DNA of 64,000 nucleotides from DATBVX01 sp963724625 (GCA_963724625.1 CAVRVO010000007.1:1-64000), one strand, 5' to 3'. Counted from the stretch's first letter, positions 34,934 to 45,468 are shown. Numbers and translations: made by a program. The notes: generated by a model not told the origin, from the sequence alone.

Positions 34934-36070
34934 TCATTTGATGAAGGCGCGCGCGAGGCGTCCGATGCCCTCGTGGATCTCGGGCACGCTGTAATGCGCG
35001 AAGGACAGGCGCAGGCAATGTCGGAGGCCGCCCGACATCGAACAGGCGGTGCCGGGCAGGAAACCGGTCGCGGCGGCGCGAGCCGCCGCCTCGAGCGCGC
35101 CGGCATCTGCGCCTTCCGCTAGCTCGAGCCAGAAGAAGTAGCCGCCGCCCGGTCTCTGCCAGCGCGCGATGCTGTTGAAGTGTTTCTTGAGTGCCGTGTC
35201 CATCGCCTGTGCGCGCGCCGCATAACTCGCGCGCAGGTCCGTCACGAGAGCTGAAAGCTCGCCGCTTTCCATGAGCTGGCGCACGACGTGCGAAGTGAAG
35301 TGGTTGAAGTTGCCGCCGCTCACGAGTGCGCCGCTGGCGAGGAGCGTCGTCATGAGATCCGGCGTCGTCTGGATCCAGCCGAGGCGCAGGCCCGGCGCGA
35401 GGATCTTCGAGAACGTGCCGAGCGAGAGCACGTTGCCACCGCCGCCCAGCGCACTGAACGATGGCGGCGGCGGCGTGCCGTGATGCAGGAGCTGGTACGC
35501 CTCGTCTGCGACGATGATGAAGCCGTGCTCGCGGGAAAGTGAGATGAGCCGCTCCCGGCGCGCGCGATCAAGTACCTGGCCGGTCGGATTGTGGAAGGCC
35601 GGGATGGTGTAGACGAGCTTCGGGCGGCGCTTGGCGAGTTCGCGCTCGAGCACGTCAACGTCCACGCCCGCGCCGTCGACCCGTACGCCGAGGATCTCGA
35701 GCCCGTGGTCACGGAAGATCGGGAACGAATAGGGATAGCTCGGCTCCTCGACGAAAACGACGTCGCCCGGTCGCGTGAAGCGGCCGCAGACGAAGTCGAG
35801 CGCCTGGGAGATGCCGCTCGTCAGCATCAGCGAGTCAGGGTCCACGGGACTGCCCGCGGACTTGCCGAGGAAGTGGGCGAGCGCCGTGCGGAAGCGCACA
35901 TCGCCCTGTCGCTGGCCGTAGTTCAGCTCGAGCGGCTCGGCATTGGCGAAGAAACGCGCGCCGGCCGTGCCGAGAAGCGCGAGCGGCAGCAGGTCCGCTG
36001 AAGGCTGACCGACGCTGAAATTAATCGTGCCGTGCTCCGGCGCGCCGTCGAAGATGGCCTCGCTGCTCAT
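34934..36070 (-). CDS. PLP-dependent aminotransferase (class I/II, MocR-like fold)
   Basis: A 378-residue protein. PLP lysine is K222 in TFSKILAPGLRLGW. Other fold-type I marks are LTSGISQALDFV, the Asn-Pro motif HNPTGQ, and VADEAY. It acts as an amino-acid transaminase (2-aminoadipate/KYAT-like group). It overlaps the upstream 2-hydroxyacid dehydrogenase by four bases, so the two plus the sodium symporter form one operon. Such a set could interconvert an imported amino acid, its keto acid and hydroxy acid. Confidence 0.85.
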   Translation of the reverse strand: MSSEAIFDGAPEHGTINFSVGQPSADLLPLALLGTAGARFFANAEPLELNYGQRQGDVRFRTALAHFLGKSAGSPVDPDSLMLTSGISQALDFVCGRFTRPGDVVFVEEPSYPYSFPIFRDHGLEILGVRVDGAGVDVDVLERELAKRRPKLVYTIPAFHNPTGQVLDRARRERLISLSREHGFIIVADEAYQLLHHGTPPPPSFSALGGGGNVLSLGTFSKILAPGLRLGWIQTTPDLMTTLLASGALVSGGNFNHFTSHVVRQLMESGELSALVTDLRASYAARAQAMDTALKKHFNSIARWQRPGGGYFFWLELAEGADAGALEAAARAAATGFLPGTACSMSGGLRHCLRLSFAHYSVPEIHEGIGRLARAFIK

Positions 36071-37059
36071 ACCGCGGGCTCGACGAGCCGGAACACCTGG
36101 TCCGGCCGCCCTTCCAGGAATTCGCGGATATTCGAGGCCGAGATGCGACGCAGGTCTTCCAGGGCGGACTCCGAATAGAAAGCCACGTGCGGCGTCAGCA
36201 TCACATCTGCCCGCCCCACCAGTGGATGATGCCCGAGGTCCGGCGAATCCTCAGCCAGCACGTCGAGCGCCGCGCCGGCGAGGAGCCCTCGATTGAGCGC
36301 GTCCACGAGGTCGGTTTCGACGATGAGCGCACCGCGTGCGACGTTGATCAGTAGCGGCCTGCGCTTCATCTTTTCAAAAGCCGCGCGGTCGAGGAGCCCG
36401 CGGCTCCCGGAGTCCAGGTTACTGTGCAGGCTGATGATGTCAGCGCGCGAGAGCAGCTCATCGAGGCTCACGGTCTCGGCACCGAGCCGGCGCGCCGCCG
36501 CGGCGTCCACGCGCGGGTCCGAGGCGAGAACCTTCAAGCCAAAGCCGAGCGCGCGGTGGCCAACGGCCTGCCCGATGCGGCCGAAGCCGATGATGCCGAG
36601 CGTCTGGCCGGCGAGGCGGCGCAATCCCTGTACCTCGTTCCAGCGCCAGCTGTGTCGGTCTTGCACCTGGCCGTGATACGCGAGCAGGCGGCGATTCAGC
36701 GCGAGCAGCAGTGCGAGCGTATGGTCCGCGACCTCGTCCGTGCAGTATTCGCCGACGCACGCGACGCGAATGCCCCGCTCGCTGGCGGCTGCGACGTCCA
36801 CGCAATCCCAGCCAGTCGCGGCGACCGAGATGATCCGGCAGCGCGCGAGCTGACCGAGCGCCGCGCGGTCGAAGGGGACGTAGTCGGTGAGGATCGCCTC
36901 GGCGTCACGGCAGGCGATCGCGAGCGCGGCTGCGTCGCCACGGTAGGTGAATGTCTCGATGCGCGCGCCGGCAGGCAGATGGAGCCGCTCGATCGACAGG
37001 TCACGGCCCGCCGCCTCGGGCATCTCGGCCAGTACCACGACGGGTCGCGGCGCGCTCAC
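36067..37059 (-). CDS. D-2-hydroxyacid dehydrogenase (NAD-dependent)
   Basis: From GTG 37059 (overlapping the symporter stop as GTGA) the product is 330 residues. The NAD motif is GIIGFGRIGQAVG, the active-site region is INVARGALIVETDLVDAL with a catalytic Arg typical of the family, and the C-terminal His motif is LTPHVAF. It reduces a 2-keto acid to a D-hydroxy acid or the reverse. Substrate unknown; the neighbouring aminotransferase suggests an amino-acid-derived keto acid. Confidence 0.85.
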   Translation of the reverse strand: MSAPRPVVVLAEMPEAAGRDLSIERLHLPAGARIETFTYRGDAAALAIACRDAEAILTDYVPFDRAALGQLARCRIISVAATGWDCVDVAAASERGIRVACVGEYCTDEVADHTLALLLALNRRLLAYHGQVQDRHSWRWNEVQGLRRLAGQTLGIIGFGRIGQAVGHRALGFGLKVLASDPRVDAAAARRLGAETVSLDELLSRADIISLHSNLDSGSRGLLDRAAFEKMKRRPLLINVARGALIVETDLVDALNRGLLAGAALDVLAEDSPDLGHHPLVGRADVMLTPHVAFYSESALEDLRRISASNIREFLEGRPDQVFRLVEPAV

Positions 37060-38471
37060 GCCGTCGTCCTCGCGACCTGCCGCGGCTGCAGCAGGGTCAG
37101 CGCCGCCAGCAGCACGACGGAAACCACGAGAGCGGGCCACAGGGGATCGATCGCAAAGATCCCTCCGAGGCCGGCATCCGCTGCGACGCGCCAGCCGATG
37201 ACCGTAGCCAGGGACAGGCTGCTGCTCCAGAACGCGGCGCTCGCCGGTACGCGATCCCAATAGATCGCTGCAATGGTCGGCAGGAACAGTGCGGCGGCGT
37301 TGATGGTGAAGCCGAGCTGGAGGATGTCGATGATGTCACGCATCTTCCAGGCCATCAGCAAGGCCACGAGGCCGGCGCCCAGCGATGCGAGCGTGCCGAG
37401 CCGCAGCATGGCCGGGCGGGAAATGCCGGGCTGGATGTAGCGCTGATGGATGTCGCGCGTGTAGTTCGCCGACGCCGTGATCACGCAGATGGATGCGACC
37501 GACATCGTGGCGGACAGGATGCCGATCACCATCAGGCCTTTCAGCCCGGCGGGAAAGGCCTCGAGCACGAACTTGATGAGGATGCCGCCGCCGGAAGCAT
37601 GGCCCGGGTAGAGGACCGCGGACGCGAGTCCCAGCCAGGCGACGGCCAGCGCGACTGGCAGAACGAGGCCGATGGTCAACAGGGCGCCGGTGCGCGCGGC
37701 CGCCGAATCGCGCGCGGAGTAGCTGCGGGAAAAACTGTCCATCGCCACGAAAAAGCTGAGCACCATCGAGACGACAAGCGCGGCAATCTTGCCCCAGCCC
37801 TGGGCGCCGAGATCGTAGTAGGAAGCGGGCAGCGCGGCGCGCATTTCGGACCAGCTGCCGGCATGTGATATCGCGACCGGAACTCCGATCGCCACGACGC
37901 CGATCAGCACCAGGGCCACCTGCACGCGGTCCGTATAGCTCACCGCGAGGTAACCGCCGACCGCCGTGTAGAGGATCACGATAGCGCCGGACAGGAGGAG
38001 TGCCGCACCGTAATCCCAGCCGAGCAGCACCTGCAGGATCGCGGCCGATGCCGCGAACTGGCCGGCCGTGTACGCCGTATAGGCGAGAACCGTGCTGATC
38101 GTGGCCACGGCACGCGTGCGGTTGTCGTAGTGTTGCTCGATGAAGTCCGGATACGTGAGGTGGTTATGGCGGTCGCCGAGCTGCTTCACCCGCCGCGCCA
38201 TGAAAAGGCCGAACAGCAGGAACCCGATCGACATCGCCAGGATGTACCAGATGCCGGTGACGCCGTACTCGTAAATGCGCGCCGACGTTCCGACGATGGC
38301 AGCGCCCCCGATCCAGCCCGCGAGCCACATGCAGGAGATTGTGAACGGGCCCATGCGCCGGCCCGCGACAAAATAATCCTCGACATTCTTCTGGCGGCGC
38401 TTCGCGTAGAAACCGAGGCCCACCATGAGCGCGAGATAGGCGAACAGGATGACGATGTCCAGCGCGCCCAT
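37056..38471 (-). CDS. sodium:solute symporter (SSS family)
   Basis: A 471-residue protein with about 13 membrane helices. Family patterns include LGFYAKRRQKNVEDYFVAGR near the start, the TM core GWIGGAAIVGTSARIYEYG, and the later ASICVITASANYTRDI, where the conserved Ser/Thr sodium site falls. It is first gene of the operon with the dehydrogenase and aminotransferase, and so likely imports their substrate. Confidence 0.85.
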   Translation of the reverse strand: MGALDIVILFAYLALMVGLGFYAKRRQKNVEDYFVAGRRMGPFTISCMWLAGWIGGAAIVGTSARIYEYGVTGIWYILAMSIGFLLFGLFMARRVKQLGDRHNHLTYPDFIEQHYDNRTRAVATISTVLAYTAYTAGQFAASAAILQVLLGWDYGAALLLSGAIVILYTAVGGYLAVSYTDRVQVALVLIGVVAIGVPVAISHAGSWSEMRAALPASYYDLGAQGWGKIAALVVSMVLSFFVAMDSFSRSYSARDSAAARTGALLTIGLVLPVALAVAWLGLASAVLYPGHASGGGILIKFVLEAFPAGLKGLMVIGILSATMSVASICVITASANYTRDIHQRYIQPGISRPAMLRLGTLASLGAGLVALLMAWKMRDIIDILQLGFTINAAALFLPTIAAIYWDRVPASAAFWSSSLSLATVIGWRVAADAGLGGIFAIDPLWPALVVSVVLLAALTLLQPRQVARTTA

Positions 38472-38565
38472 GTGGAGGCCTCGCGAATCAGGGAGCCGCT
38501 ATTCTGCGCCCCCGCCGTCCTCGCGTCGCGCCGCGAGCAGCGAGGCACCTTCGCGGTGGAGAGGC

Positions 38566-39969
38566 TCAACCCCGCGCGTCGCGCCGCTTGCTTGCGACTC
38601 GCCAGACAATGGCGCCAGCACCCGCCCAGCCGAGCATCAGCGTCCACTCCAGAGGCCAGCCCTGCGAACGACTGAGGGGCTCGACCAGCGCCACCAGTCC
38701 CAACACGGTGGCGACGACGACGGCGAGCCGGACCATCACGAGGCCGCCGGGCAGCGCGAATGGTCGAGGTCGGTTCGGTTCGCTTCGGCGCAAGCGCAGC
38801 GTCGCGGCACAACACACGGCGTAGGACAGCGCGAGCGAAATCGAGGCCATGCTGATGATCGGAATGAGGCCGCCGCGTCCGAGGAAGATGCCGGCGAAGC
38901 CGATGACGCCGACGAACAGCGTCGCGCGGTTCGGCGCACCCCTGGCATTGGTGCTCGCCAGCCAGGCGGGTGCGAGATTCAGGCGTCCCATCCCGAGCAG
39001 CAGGTGTGTGGCCCAGAGGAAGCAGGCGTTCCAGGTGGCGAGGATCCCGAGCGTGATCGCGCCCAGCACCAAAGAGGCTCCGATGCCGTTGTGAAAGGCG
39101 GCGCGAATCGCCGTGACGGCCGCAAGCGGTTCGCTAACGAGTGACCGCCACGGCACGATGGAGCCTGACGCCAGAATGATTGCGGAGTAGAAAACAATTC
39201 CGATGCCCACACACAGCACGGTCATGTAGGCGACGGTCCTGAGGGAAGTGCTTGGCGATCGCTCCTCGATGGCTTGCGGCACCACCTGAAATCCGCCGAA
39301 CCAGACGGGCGCAGTGGCTGCGATCCAGAGCGCACCCAGCCACGCGGGCCTATCGATCACGGGCGTGGCAATCGGCACAAGGTTCGCCAGATTGCCGTGA
39401 GCGCACGCCGCAACGACGAACGCGACGACGGCAAGTCCCTTGAGAATGGTAAACACGTCCTGCACACGCGATGAGGTGTGCATGCCGCGATAGTTGACGA
39501 ACGTAATGAAGACAATGAACGTGGCGCCGATGATCAGCGCCGGGTATTCGACGTCGTAACCGAACGCCCGATAGGCGACTGCTCCCTTCAGGCTTGGCGC
39601 GAGAACAGCGCCAAACCAGGCGAGAGAGATGGCTTCGAAGCTGGTGATCGACACGGCCATCAGGACCATGAACCAGCCCACGCAGAAGGCTGGCCAGCGC
39701 CCGAAAAGCTCGCGTGCATAGACGACGTCGCCGCCGGCTTGCGGGAGCGTCGTGGAGAGCTCGCCATAGCAGGCCGCAATCAGCAGCATGAGCAGGCCAC
39801 CGACGACGAAGCCCGCGATCGCACCCAGCGGCGCGGCACTGGAGAGCCACGTCCCGAGCACGATGGCCCAGGCGACTCCCATGATGGCGCCGAGCCCGAT
39901 CGTCAGGAATTGCAGGGGACCGAGGCTTCTGCGAAGGGCATGCCCAGTCGCGGCGTCTTCACTGCTCAT
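38566..39969 (-). CDS. APC-family amino acid permease
   Basis: From ATG 39969 the product is 467 residues with about 12 membrane helices. The start LQFLTIGLGAIMGVAW has the glycine-rich unwound helix 1 of LeuT-fold APC transporters, and CYGELSTTLPQAGGDVVYA is the conserved helix 2-3 segment. The substrate is an amino acid or amine. It lies 31 bases after the BKACE gene in the same direction, in the catabolic cluster. Confidence 0.85.
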   Translation of the reverse strand: MSSEDAATGHALRRSLGPLQFLTIGLGAIMGVAWAIVLGTWLSSAAPLGAIAGFVVGGLLMLLIAACYGELSTTLPQAGGDVVYARELFGRWPAFCVGWFMVLMAVSITSFEAISLAWFGAVLAPSLKGAVAYRAFGYDVEYPALIIGATFIVFITFVNYRGMHTSSRVQDVFTILKGLAVVAFVVAACAHGNLANLVPIATPVIDRPAWLGALWIAATAPVWFGGFQVVPQAIEERSPSTSLRTVAYMTVLCVGIGIVFYSAIILASGSIVPWRSLVSEPLAAVTAIRAAFHNGIGASLVLGAITLGILATWNACFLWATHLLLGMGRLNLAPAWLASTNARGAPNRATLFVGVIGFAGIFLGRGGLIPIISMASISLALSYAVCCAATLRLRRSEPNRPRPFALPGGLVMVRLAVVVATVLGLVALVEPLSRSQGWPLEWTLMLGWAGAGAIVWRVASKRRDARG

Positions 39970-40000
39970 GGGCAACCCAAGTTGTTGGCCAAAGGACGAA

Positions 40001-40966
40001 TCAATAGCTCGATGGTTCGGCGCGGAGTCCGAGCAGTTTTCTCGCTTGCGCGGGCGTGGCCACCTCGCGATTAAGCTCGTGAGCCATGCGCACGGCGCGT
40101 TCCACCGGTTCTGCGTTGTCGCGGAACTTGCGGCCGCGACTGTAGTAGAGATTGTCCTCGAGGCCCACACGGACGTGCCCGCCCATCAGCAAGGCGAACG
40201 TCGTCATGGGTAATTGAAAGGGTCCGATGCCGGAGCACAACCAGACCGTTTCGCTTGGCAGCTCCTTCAACAACTGAATCACATTCTCCGGGGTCGGGTA
40301 GCTCGCGGTCTGCGTTCCCATGACCGTCTGAATGAGGTACGGAGGCTTGACCAGGGAGCGATTGATCAGATCGCGAACGACCCATGCGCCGCCGCTGTGG
40401 TAGATCTCGAGCTCGGGCTTGATGCCGCGTTTCTGCATCTCGAGCGCAAACGCTTCGATCTGGCCGTAAGTGAAGGCAAGGCAGTAGTCGTACTCCGTGA
40501 CCGGTCGTGGACTCGGCAATGGAGGCGCGCGCTCGCGGATGGTGAAGCGCTGCATGTCCGGCGTCAGGTTCAGCGATGCGATTTCCGGCCTCGCGTCCAG
40601 GCAGGAGAGGCGCTGCTGGTTGGACATCTCGAGATCGCCACCGGTCGTATTGTTGATGATGATGTCCGGGCAGCGCTCGCGTACCTTGCTGTTGACCTGA
40701 AGCCAGAGCTCAGTCGCGGTCGCGCCGAGCGGCAGATTGTCGGGGTTGCGCGCATGGATGTGGACCATGGACGCGCCGGCTCGATACGCAGCGTAGATGG
40801 AGTCCGCGATTTCGTCTGCCGTTTCGGGCAAAGCCGGATGCGCCTCTTTGCCCTGCACGCCGCCGTTGCAGGCCAGGCAGATCATCACCGGAGGCATGCC
40901 GGAGCGGACCTGCTCCATGAACTCGAAGCTGTCCGTGTAGCGCCACGTGTTCCGTGCAGTGCTCAT
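40001..40966 (-). CDS. beta-keto acid cleavage enzyme (BKACE, DUF849)
   Basis: A 321-residue TIM-barrel enzyme. Zinc ligands come from HIHARNP (H69, H71), with the later YHSGG and the C-terminal VRVGLEDNLYYSRGRK containing the Glu-Asp pair. BKACE enzymes condense a beta-keto acid with acetyl-CoA, giving acetoacetate and a new acyl-CoA; members act on 3-dehydrocarnitine and 3-keto-5-aminohexanoate. The nearby carnitine-dehydrogenase-like, thioesterase and CaiC-like genes make a 3-dehydrocarnitine-type substrate attractive. Substrate not provable here. Confidence 0.85.
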   Translation of the reverse strand: MSTARNTWRYTDSFEFMEQVRSGMPPVMICLACNGGVQGKEAHPALPETADEIADSIYAAYRAGASMVHIHARNPDNLPLGATATELWLQVNSKVRERCPDIIINNTTGGDLEMSNQQRLSCLDARPEIASLNLTPDMQRFTIRERAPPLPSPRPVTEYDYCLAFTYGQIEAFALEMQKRGIKPELEIYHSGGAWVVRDLINRSLVKPPYLIQTVMGTQTASYPTPENVIQLLKELPSETVWLCSGIGPFQLPMTTFALLMGGHVRVGLEDNLYYSRGRKFRDNAEPVERAVRMAHELNREVATPAQARKLLGLRAEPSSY

Positions 40967-40996
40967 GCGACGTTGTCCTTGCGATCGACGCTGGCG

Positions 40997-42883
40997 TCAG
41001 CTCTCCGGGATCACCGGCAGCAGGATGTGCGAGGGGTAGCGCGCATCATGGTGAATCTGGTTGTTCGCGGTGATCCACTTGGTCTCGTCGTAGTTGTTGC
41101 CGCCGGTGTTGAGATTCCGTTCGAAGCGCGGGAAGTTGCTGCTGGTGACTTCGATGCGGATCTGGTGACCCGGCCCGAAGTAGTTGCTGGTGGCATGGAG
41201 GTTGAGATGCAGCTGGTAAACCTCACCGGCTTTCATGAAGACCTTCTTCTCGAAGCCCTCGCGGTAGCGCGCCCGCAGTATCCCCTCCTGGACGTTGAAG
41301 GCCGTGCCGTCCGGCTGCACGTCCACCAGCTTCACCAGGAAGTCGGTGTCCTTGGCAGAGGAGGATACGTACAGGACGGCTTCGATCGGGCCGGTAACCT
41401 CGACGCCCGTGTTCAGTTTTCCGGTCGAGTAGACCAGCACGTCGTTGCGTGCCTCGATTTCTGATTGGTCTACGGCGCCATCGACTACATCATTCGAATG
41501 GGAGCAGGCGAGGCAGACCGTTCCGCCAGCAGACGGTACCGGCACGCCTGGGTCATAGGTGTAACTATCAGGGCTCTCCTGCGTGGGGGTGACGGCACTC
41601 AGCGTGCCCGACCCGAAACGGCTATTGGCGCGGCCGTCGCCATGCAGGTAGTACTTCGTGAATTGAGTCCGCGCCAGTGGCCATTCGTTCTCGCTGCGCC
41701 ACTGGTTCTTGCCCATCACGAAGAGCTGCAGCTTCGGCATCTTCGTGACGTCGTTTTGCTCGCCTCTGAGCCAGTAATCGAACCAGCGCATGTAGATGTC
41801 GAAATGCTTGAACCGGGCGTCTCCCATGTCTCGATGCCCCACGAACGTGTGCTCGGTGGTGGTCTCGGACTGGCAATGCGTCGTCGGCGAAATGATGGCG
41901 AACTGATTGTCGCGACCACGTGCACTCTCGGCGTTCTTGCTCATCTGGTTGAAGAGCTTGAGCGTTTCGCCGACACCGAAGTCGTACCAGGAGTTGATGT
42001 GCAGCGCCGGCACGTCAAAGCGATCCGAGGCCCTGATGAAATCAGTCTTGTTCCACCACGGATCGCCAAAGTCGCGGGACACAATGTCATCCCAATCGGT
42101 GGGCGGGGAGTTGGCTTTCCTCAGCATGTCGAGCGTGGGGAGACTCGACCAGATCTTCCGATAGTCGACGTCTGGCAGTACCGGCTCTGGGTTGTAGACA
42201 TCGGCGAACTCTCGAAACTTCTCATCCGAGGTGCCGGGCGGCGGTCGGTAGTACATCGTGCTGCCGTAGGTGCGCACCCACCCCACCATGGTCGCGAGTT
42301 CGAGTACACCACCGTCACTTCCGCCGCCTGCCCGGTACTGCACAGGGCCCGCAGCCTGCGGGATCAGCGCGGTCAGGTTCGGGTTGCGCTGTGTGGCCTG
42401 TTGATACTGGACCTCACCGAGATAGGAGCATCCGTATGCGCCCACCTTACCGTTGGACCAGGACTGCTTCGCCAGCCACGAGGTCATGTCATATCCATCG
42501 CGTGCATCATTGCCGGCAAAAATGTACTGACCTTCCGACTCGAACTTCCCCCTCACATCCTGTACCGCGACGACGTAACCTTGCCCGGCAAAGAACCGGG
42601 TGGGCGACATGTAGGGCTCCGCGTCGCGCCATCTCTTCTTGTTGTAAGGCGTGCGCATGAGGATTACCGGCAGCTTGCCGGTGAGACCCTCAGGGAAGTA
42701 GAAGTCGGTCGACAAGCGCACGCCATCGCGCATCGGCACCATCACGCTCTTGTCCAGCCGTACCTGGTACTTGGCGGCGGGAAGGCTCGAGGGCAGCGGT
42801 TCCGCCACCGCAAGCGTCGTCATCCCGGCCAGCAGCGCAAGCGTAGAAAGCTTGATCACGTGCGAGCCAAACCGGTGTTTCAT
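40997..42883 (-). CDS. secreted CocE/NonD-family hydrolase
   Basis: From ATG 42883 the product is 628 residues with a signal peptide (LSTLALLAGMTTLAVAEP). The alpha/beta-hydrolase nucleophile is S153 in GAYGCSYLGE. The N-terminal block MVPMRDGVRLSTDFYFPE and C-terminal jelly-roll (HQIRIEVTSSNFPRFERNLN) identify the X-Pro dipeptidyl-peptidase/cocaine esterase group. It probably hydrolyses an ester or amide in the periplasm before uptake of the acid part. It sits between the TonB receptor and BKACE genes. Confidence 0.85.
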   Translation of the reverse strand: MKHRFGSHVIKLSTLALLAGMTTLAVAEPLPSSLPAAKYQVRLDKSVMVPMRDGVRLSTDFYFPEGLTGKLPVILMRTPYNKKRWRDAEPYMSPTRFFAGQGYVVAVQDVRGKFESEGQYIFAGNDARDGYDMTSWLAKQSWSNGKVGAYGCSYLGEVQYQQATQRNPNLTALIPQAAGPVQYRAGGGSDGGVLELATMVGWVRTYGSTMYYRPPPGTSDEKFREFADVYNPEPVLPDVDYRKIWSSLPTLDMLRKANSPPTDWDDIVSRDFGDPWWNKTDFIRASDRFDVPALHINSWYDFGVGETLKLFNQMSKNAESARGRDNQFAIISPTTHCQSETTTEHTFVGHRDMGDARFKHFDIYMRWFDYWLRGEQNDVTKMPKLQLFVMGKNQWRSENEWPLARTQFTKYYLHGDGRANSRFGSGTLSAVTPTQESPDSYTYDPGVPVPSAGGTVCLACSHSNDVVDGAVDQSEIEARNDVLVYSTGKLNTGVEVTGPIEAVLYVSSSAKDTDFLVKLVDVQPDGTAFNVQEGILRARYREGFEKKVFMKAGEVYQLHLNLHATSNYFGPGHQIRIEVTSSNFPRFERNLNTGGNNYDETKWITANNQIHHDARYPSHILLPVIPES

Positions 42884-42949
42884 GGCAAGCAGACTCCTGT
42901 TGGCGAATTCACGCACATCGGGTGCGCGCGCGGCCGCAGCGCCGCGCGC

Positions 42950-45250
42950 TCAGGGCTTGAACCCCTTCTCCAGTCTCATCCCGATCGTGCGTGGACGATT
43001 GATGGAATAGCGCGGCATGTCCGCCAGATTGAAGATGAGCGAGTCCGGGTGAGCCAGGATGGCCTGCTCATCGAAGGCGTTGTCGACGAAGAAGGTGGCC
43101 AGCCAGTTCCCTGGCGTGGATACACCGACGTTGAAGTTCACCAGCGTGTAACTGGGCTTGGTCTCGAGCGGATTGTTCTGGTCAAAGGTCACGTAGGACT
43201 TGCCCACGTACTGAATATCCGCACGCACTGAGCCGGCATAGCCCTGCATGATGGGGAATCCATACTGGATGCTTCCGGCTGCCTGGGTTCTGGGTACATC
43301 CTGCAGCCAGTCTCCTTTCTCTCCACCGACATCGGGCGCATCAGTCTGAAGCGTCGCGTCGGTGTATGAATAGGAGGCCGTCAGGGTCAGACCATCGGCT
43401 GGTGTCGCGACCAGTTCCAGTTCGGCGCCGCGGCTTCTCGCATCGCCGGCATTGACGAGGATGTTGAATCCGCATTGCAGGAACAGGGTCTGCTGAATGT
43501 CCTTCCACTCGATGTCGAAAATAGCGAGGTTGAGTCCCAGTCTCCGTTCGAACCAGTCCGTCTTCGCGCCGAGTTCATAGCTCCAGACGCTGTCGGGATC
43601 GACCTGCTTCGGTGGATTGTCCGGATCGAAGCCATGGGCAATCAGTTCAGGGTCACAGACATCGGGCAGGAACCCGACTCCCGTTCCCGGGCGCAGCCCC
43701 TGTGCAGCACTCGCGTATATCGTGGCTTCGGTGCTCGGCTCCCAGGCCAGGGCGAAGCGGTAGTTGGTATCGGTAGCCTTGAAGCTCGTTGTGGATTCGT
43801 CGCCACCGTTTCCAAACAGCCCGTCGAATACGCTGTGGCTCTGGTCCTCGAGATCGAAATAGCGGAAACCCGCCGTGATCTTCAGCGAATCCGTAATCGC
43901 GTAGGACAGTTCCCCGAACACTGCCTTCTCGTCCGCTGTGGCATCCGTGGCGCTCGTATAGAAATTGTCGTTGGGGAGCGGCAAGCCCAGCGGTTCGTAC
44001 GCGGCATTGGAACCGGGAACGACCCAGTTCGCAGCCCGCGTCGGGATCCGATGCTGCTTGAACAAGCCGATGAGCACATTGAACCCGTGCCAGGGCTCCT
44101 TCGTGGAGAGTCGCGCTTCGTATGTGTTCGAATCCTGATCGGTGATCTCCTCGAGCGGACCGGAAAGGATCGGACCACCCAGAGGTGCGTAGAAGAACTG
44201 ATCCAGATGGATCGTGCCGTCCTCGACCATGTTGAACTTGCGATTGAAATGCGAGGCAATTCCCACCACGTTCCAGATTCCGAAGTCCACGCTGCCCGTC
44301 AGCGATGCCAGAGTGAACTGGTCGGCATACGGCTCGGGCACATTCAGCGGTTGTCGAAACTCCCGCCGCAGATCCGGATTGGTCACGCCGCCCGTCACAT
44401 AGGGCAGACCGTCCATTTCGGTGCGCTGATGGAATACCGAGAGTGTCAGGCGACTCTCGTCTGTGGGAGTCCAATCCAAAGCACCGCGTGCGCCCCAGGT
44501 GGTTTGCTGGGCCGTGTGACGCGTCCTGTCCAGCAGGTCATTCTCAGTGAAGAACACATCGACGGGTGGACCCGTGGGTGGACTGTAGATCCGGTCGATG
44601 AAGCCACTGTCGTTGTGGTAGTAGCCGACCACGCGTGCGGCCAGACGATTTTCGACCAGCGGCGCATTGACCATGCCGTCAAAGGCACCGTTCACGTCGC
44701 CATTCGTTGTCCCCGAACCCGTGAGCTTCACCTTCGCGCTGAAGGCAGTCGAGTCGGGGCTGTTGGTGATGTACTTGATGGTGCCGCCCATCGATCCGGC
44801 GCCATACAGTGTTCCCTGCGGTCCACGTAGCACCTCGACACGCTCGATGTCGAACATCTTTGGATCTACGGTGACGAGGCTTACGAACCCGTTGTTGGTT
44901 GGCAGCGGCACGTCATCGATGTAGTACCCCACCGTCGCCGCGCCCGTATTCGAGCTGACTCCGCGAATCGACAGCTTCACCCGGCCGGCGCCCGCGGCGC
45001 GAAACTGCACGCCGGGAATTGTCCTTGCGAAATCCACGAAATCAGTGGCGCCCATCGCCTCCAGGTCCTTCTCGGACACGACCGAGATCGCGATGGGAAC
45101 GTCGCGGATGGATTCCGCGCGCCGCTGCGCGGTCACGATGACTTCTTCGATGGTTCGTTGCTCCGTCTGCGCGATCGCGCTTGCGGAGCAAAGGCTCAAT
45201 AGAGCCGAGAGGGTTCCGGTGCATGCCAGGAAGTACCGGCTGATCTTCAT
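42950..45250 (-). CDS. TonB-dependent outer-membrane receptor
   Basis: A 766-residue protein. A signal peptide spans residues 1-28. A TonB-box-like segment IEEVIVTAQRRAES is followed by the plug (VPIAISVVSEKDLEAM, VEVLRGPQGTLYGAGSMGG) and a beta-barrel ending with an aromatic-proline tail (LEKGFKP). Steroidobacter- and Sphingomonas-like genomes use this IEEVIVTAQ receptor type for plant or steroid compounds. Its place next to the CocE hydrolase suggests uptake of the cluster's substrate. Confidence 0.88.
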   Translation of the reverse strand: MKISRYFLACTGTLSALLSLCSASAIAQTEQRTIEEVIVTAQRRAESIRDVPIAISVVSEKDLEAMGATDFVDFARTIPGVQFRAAGAGRVKLSIRGVSSNTGAATVGYYIDDVPLPTNNGFVSLVTVDPKMFDIERVEVLRGPQGTLYGAGSMGGTIKYITNSPDSTAFSAKVKLTGSGTTNGDVNGAFDGMVNAPLVENRLAARVVGYYHNDSGFIDRIYSPPTGPPVDVFFTENDLLDRTRHTAQQTTWGARGALDWTPTDESRLTLSVFHQRTEMDGLPYVTGGVTNPDLRREFRQPLNVPEPYADQFTLASLTGSVDFGIWNVVGIASHFNRKFNMVEDGTIHLDQFFYAPLGGPILSGPLEEITDQDSNTYEARLSTKEPWHGFNVLIGLFKQHRIPTRAANWVVPGSNAAYEPLGLPLPNDNFYTSATDATADEKAVFGELSYAITDSLKITAGFRYFDLEDQSHSVFDGLFGNGGDESTTSFKATDTNYRFALAWEPSTEATIYASAAQGLRPGTGVGFLPDVCDPELIAHGFDPDNPPKQVDPDSVWSYELGAKTDWFERRLGLNLAIFDIEWKDIQQTLFLQCGFNILVNAGDARSRGAELELVATPADGLTLTASYSYTDATLQTDAPDVGGEKGDWLQDVPRTQAAGSIQYGFPIMQGYAGSVRADIQYVGKSYVTFDQNNPLETKPSYTLVNFNVGVSTPGNWLATFFVDNAFDEQAILAHPDSLIFNLADMPRYSINRPRTIGMRLEKGFKP

Positions 45251-45468
45251 TCGAGCTCCCCCTGTCGTGTCCCGTGCGTCGCTCGCCGACTCACCTCCCT
45301 GTCACTGCAATAGTCCGGCGAACGCCGCGGCGCTGATGATTGTGGTTGGCGAATCCGGTGGCGGATGGGTCCCGAAAGCTCGTCCGTCCGCACGGAACCT
45401 ATCAACTGCCAAACGGGTTGTCGCTGGCCAACAGTCCACAAAAATGTGCGCGTCGTCTCGTGATCCTT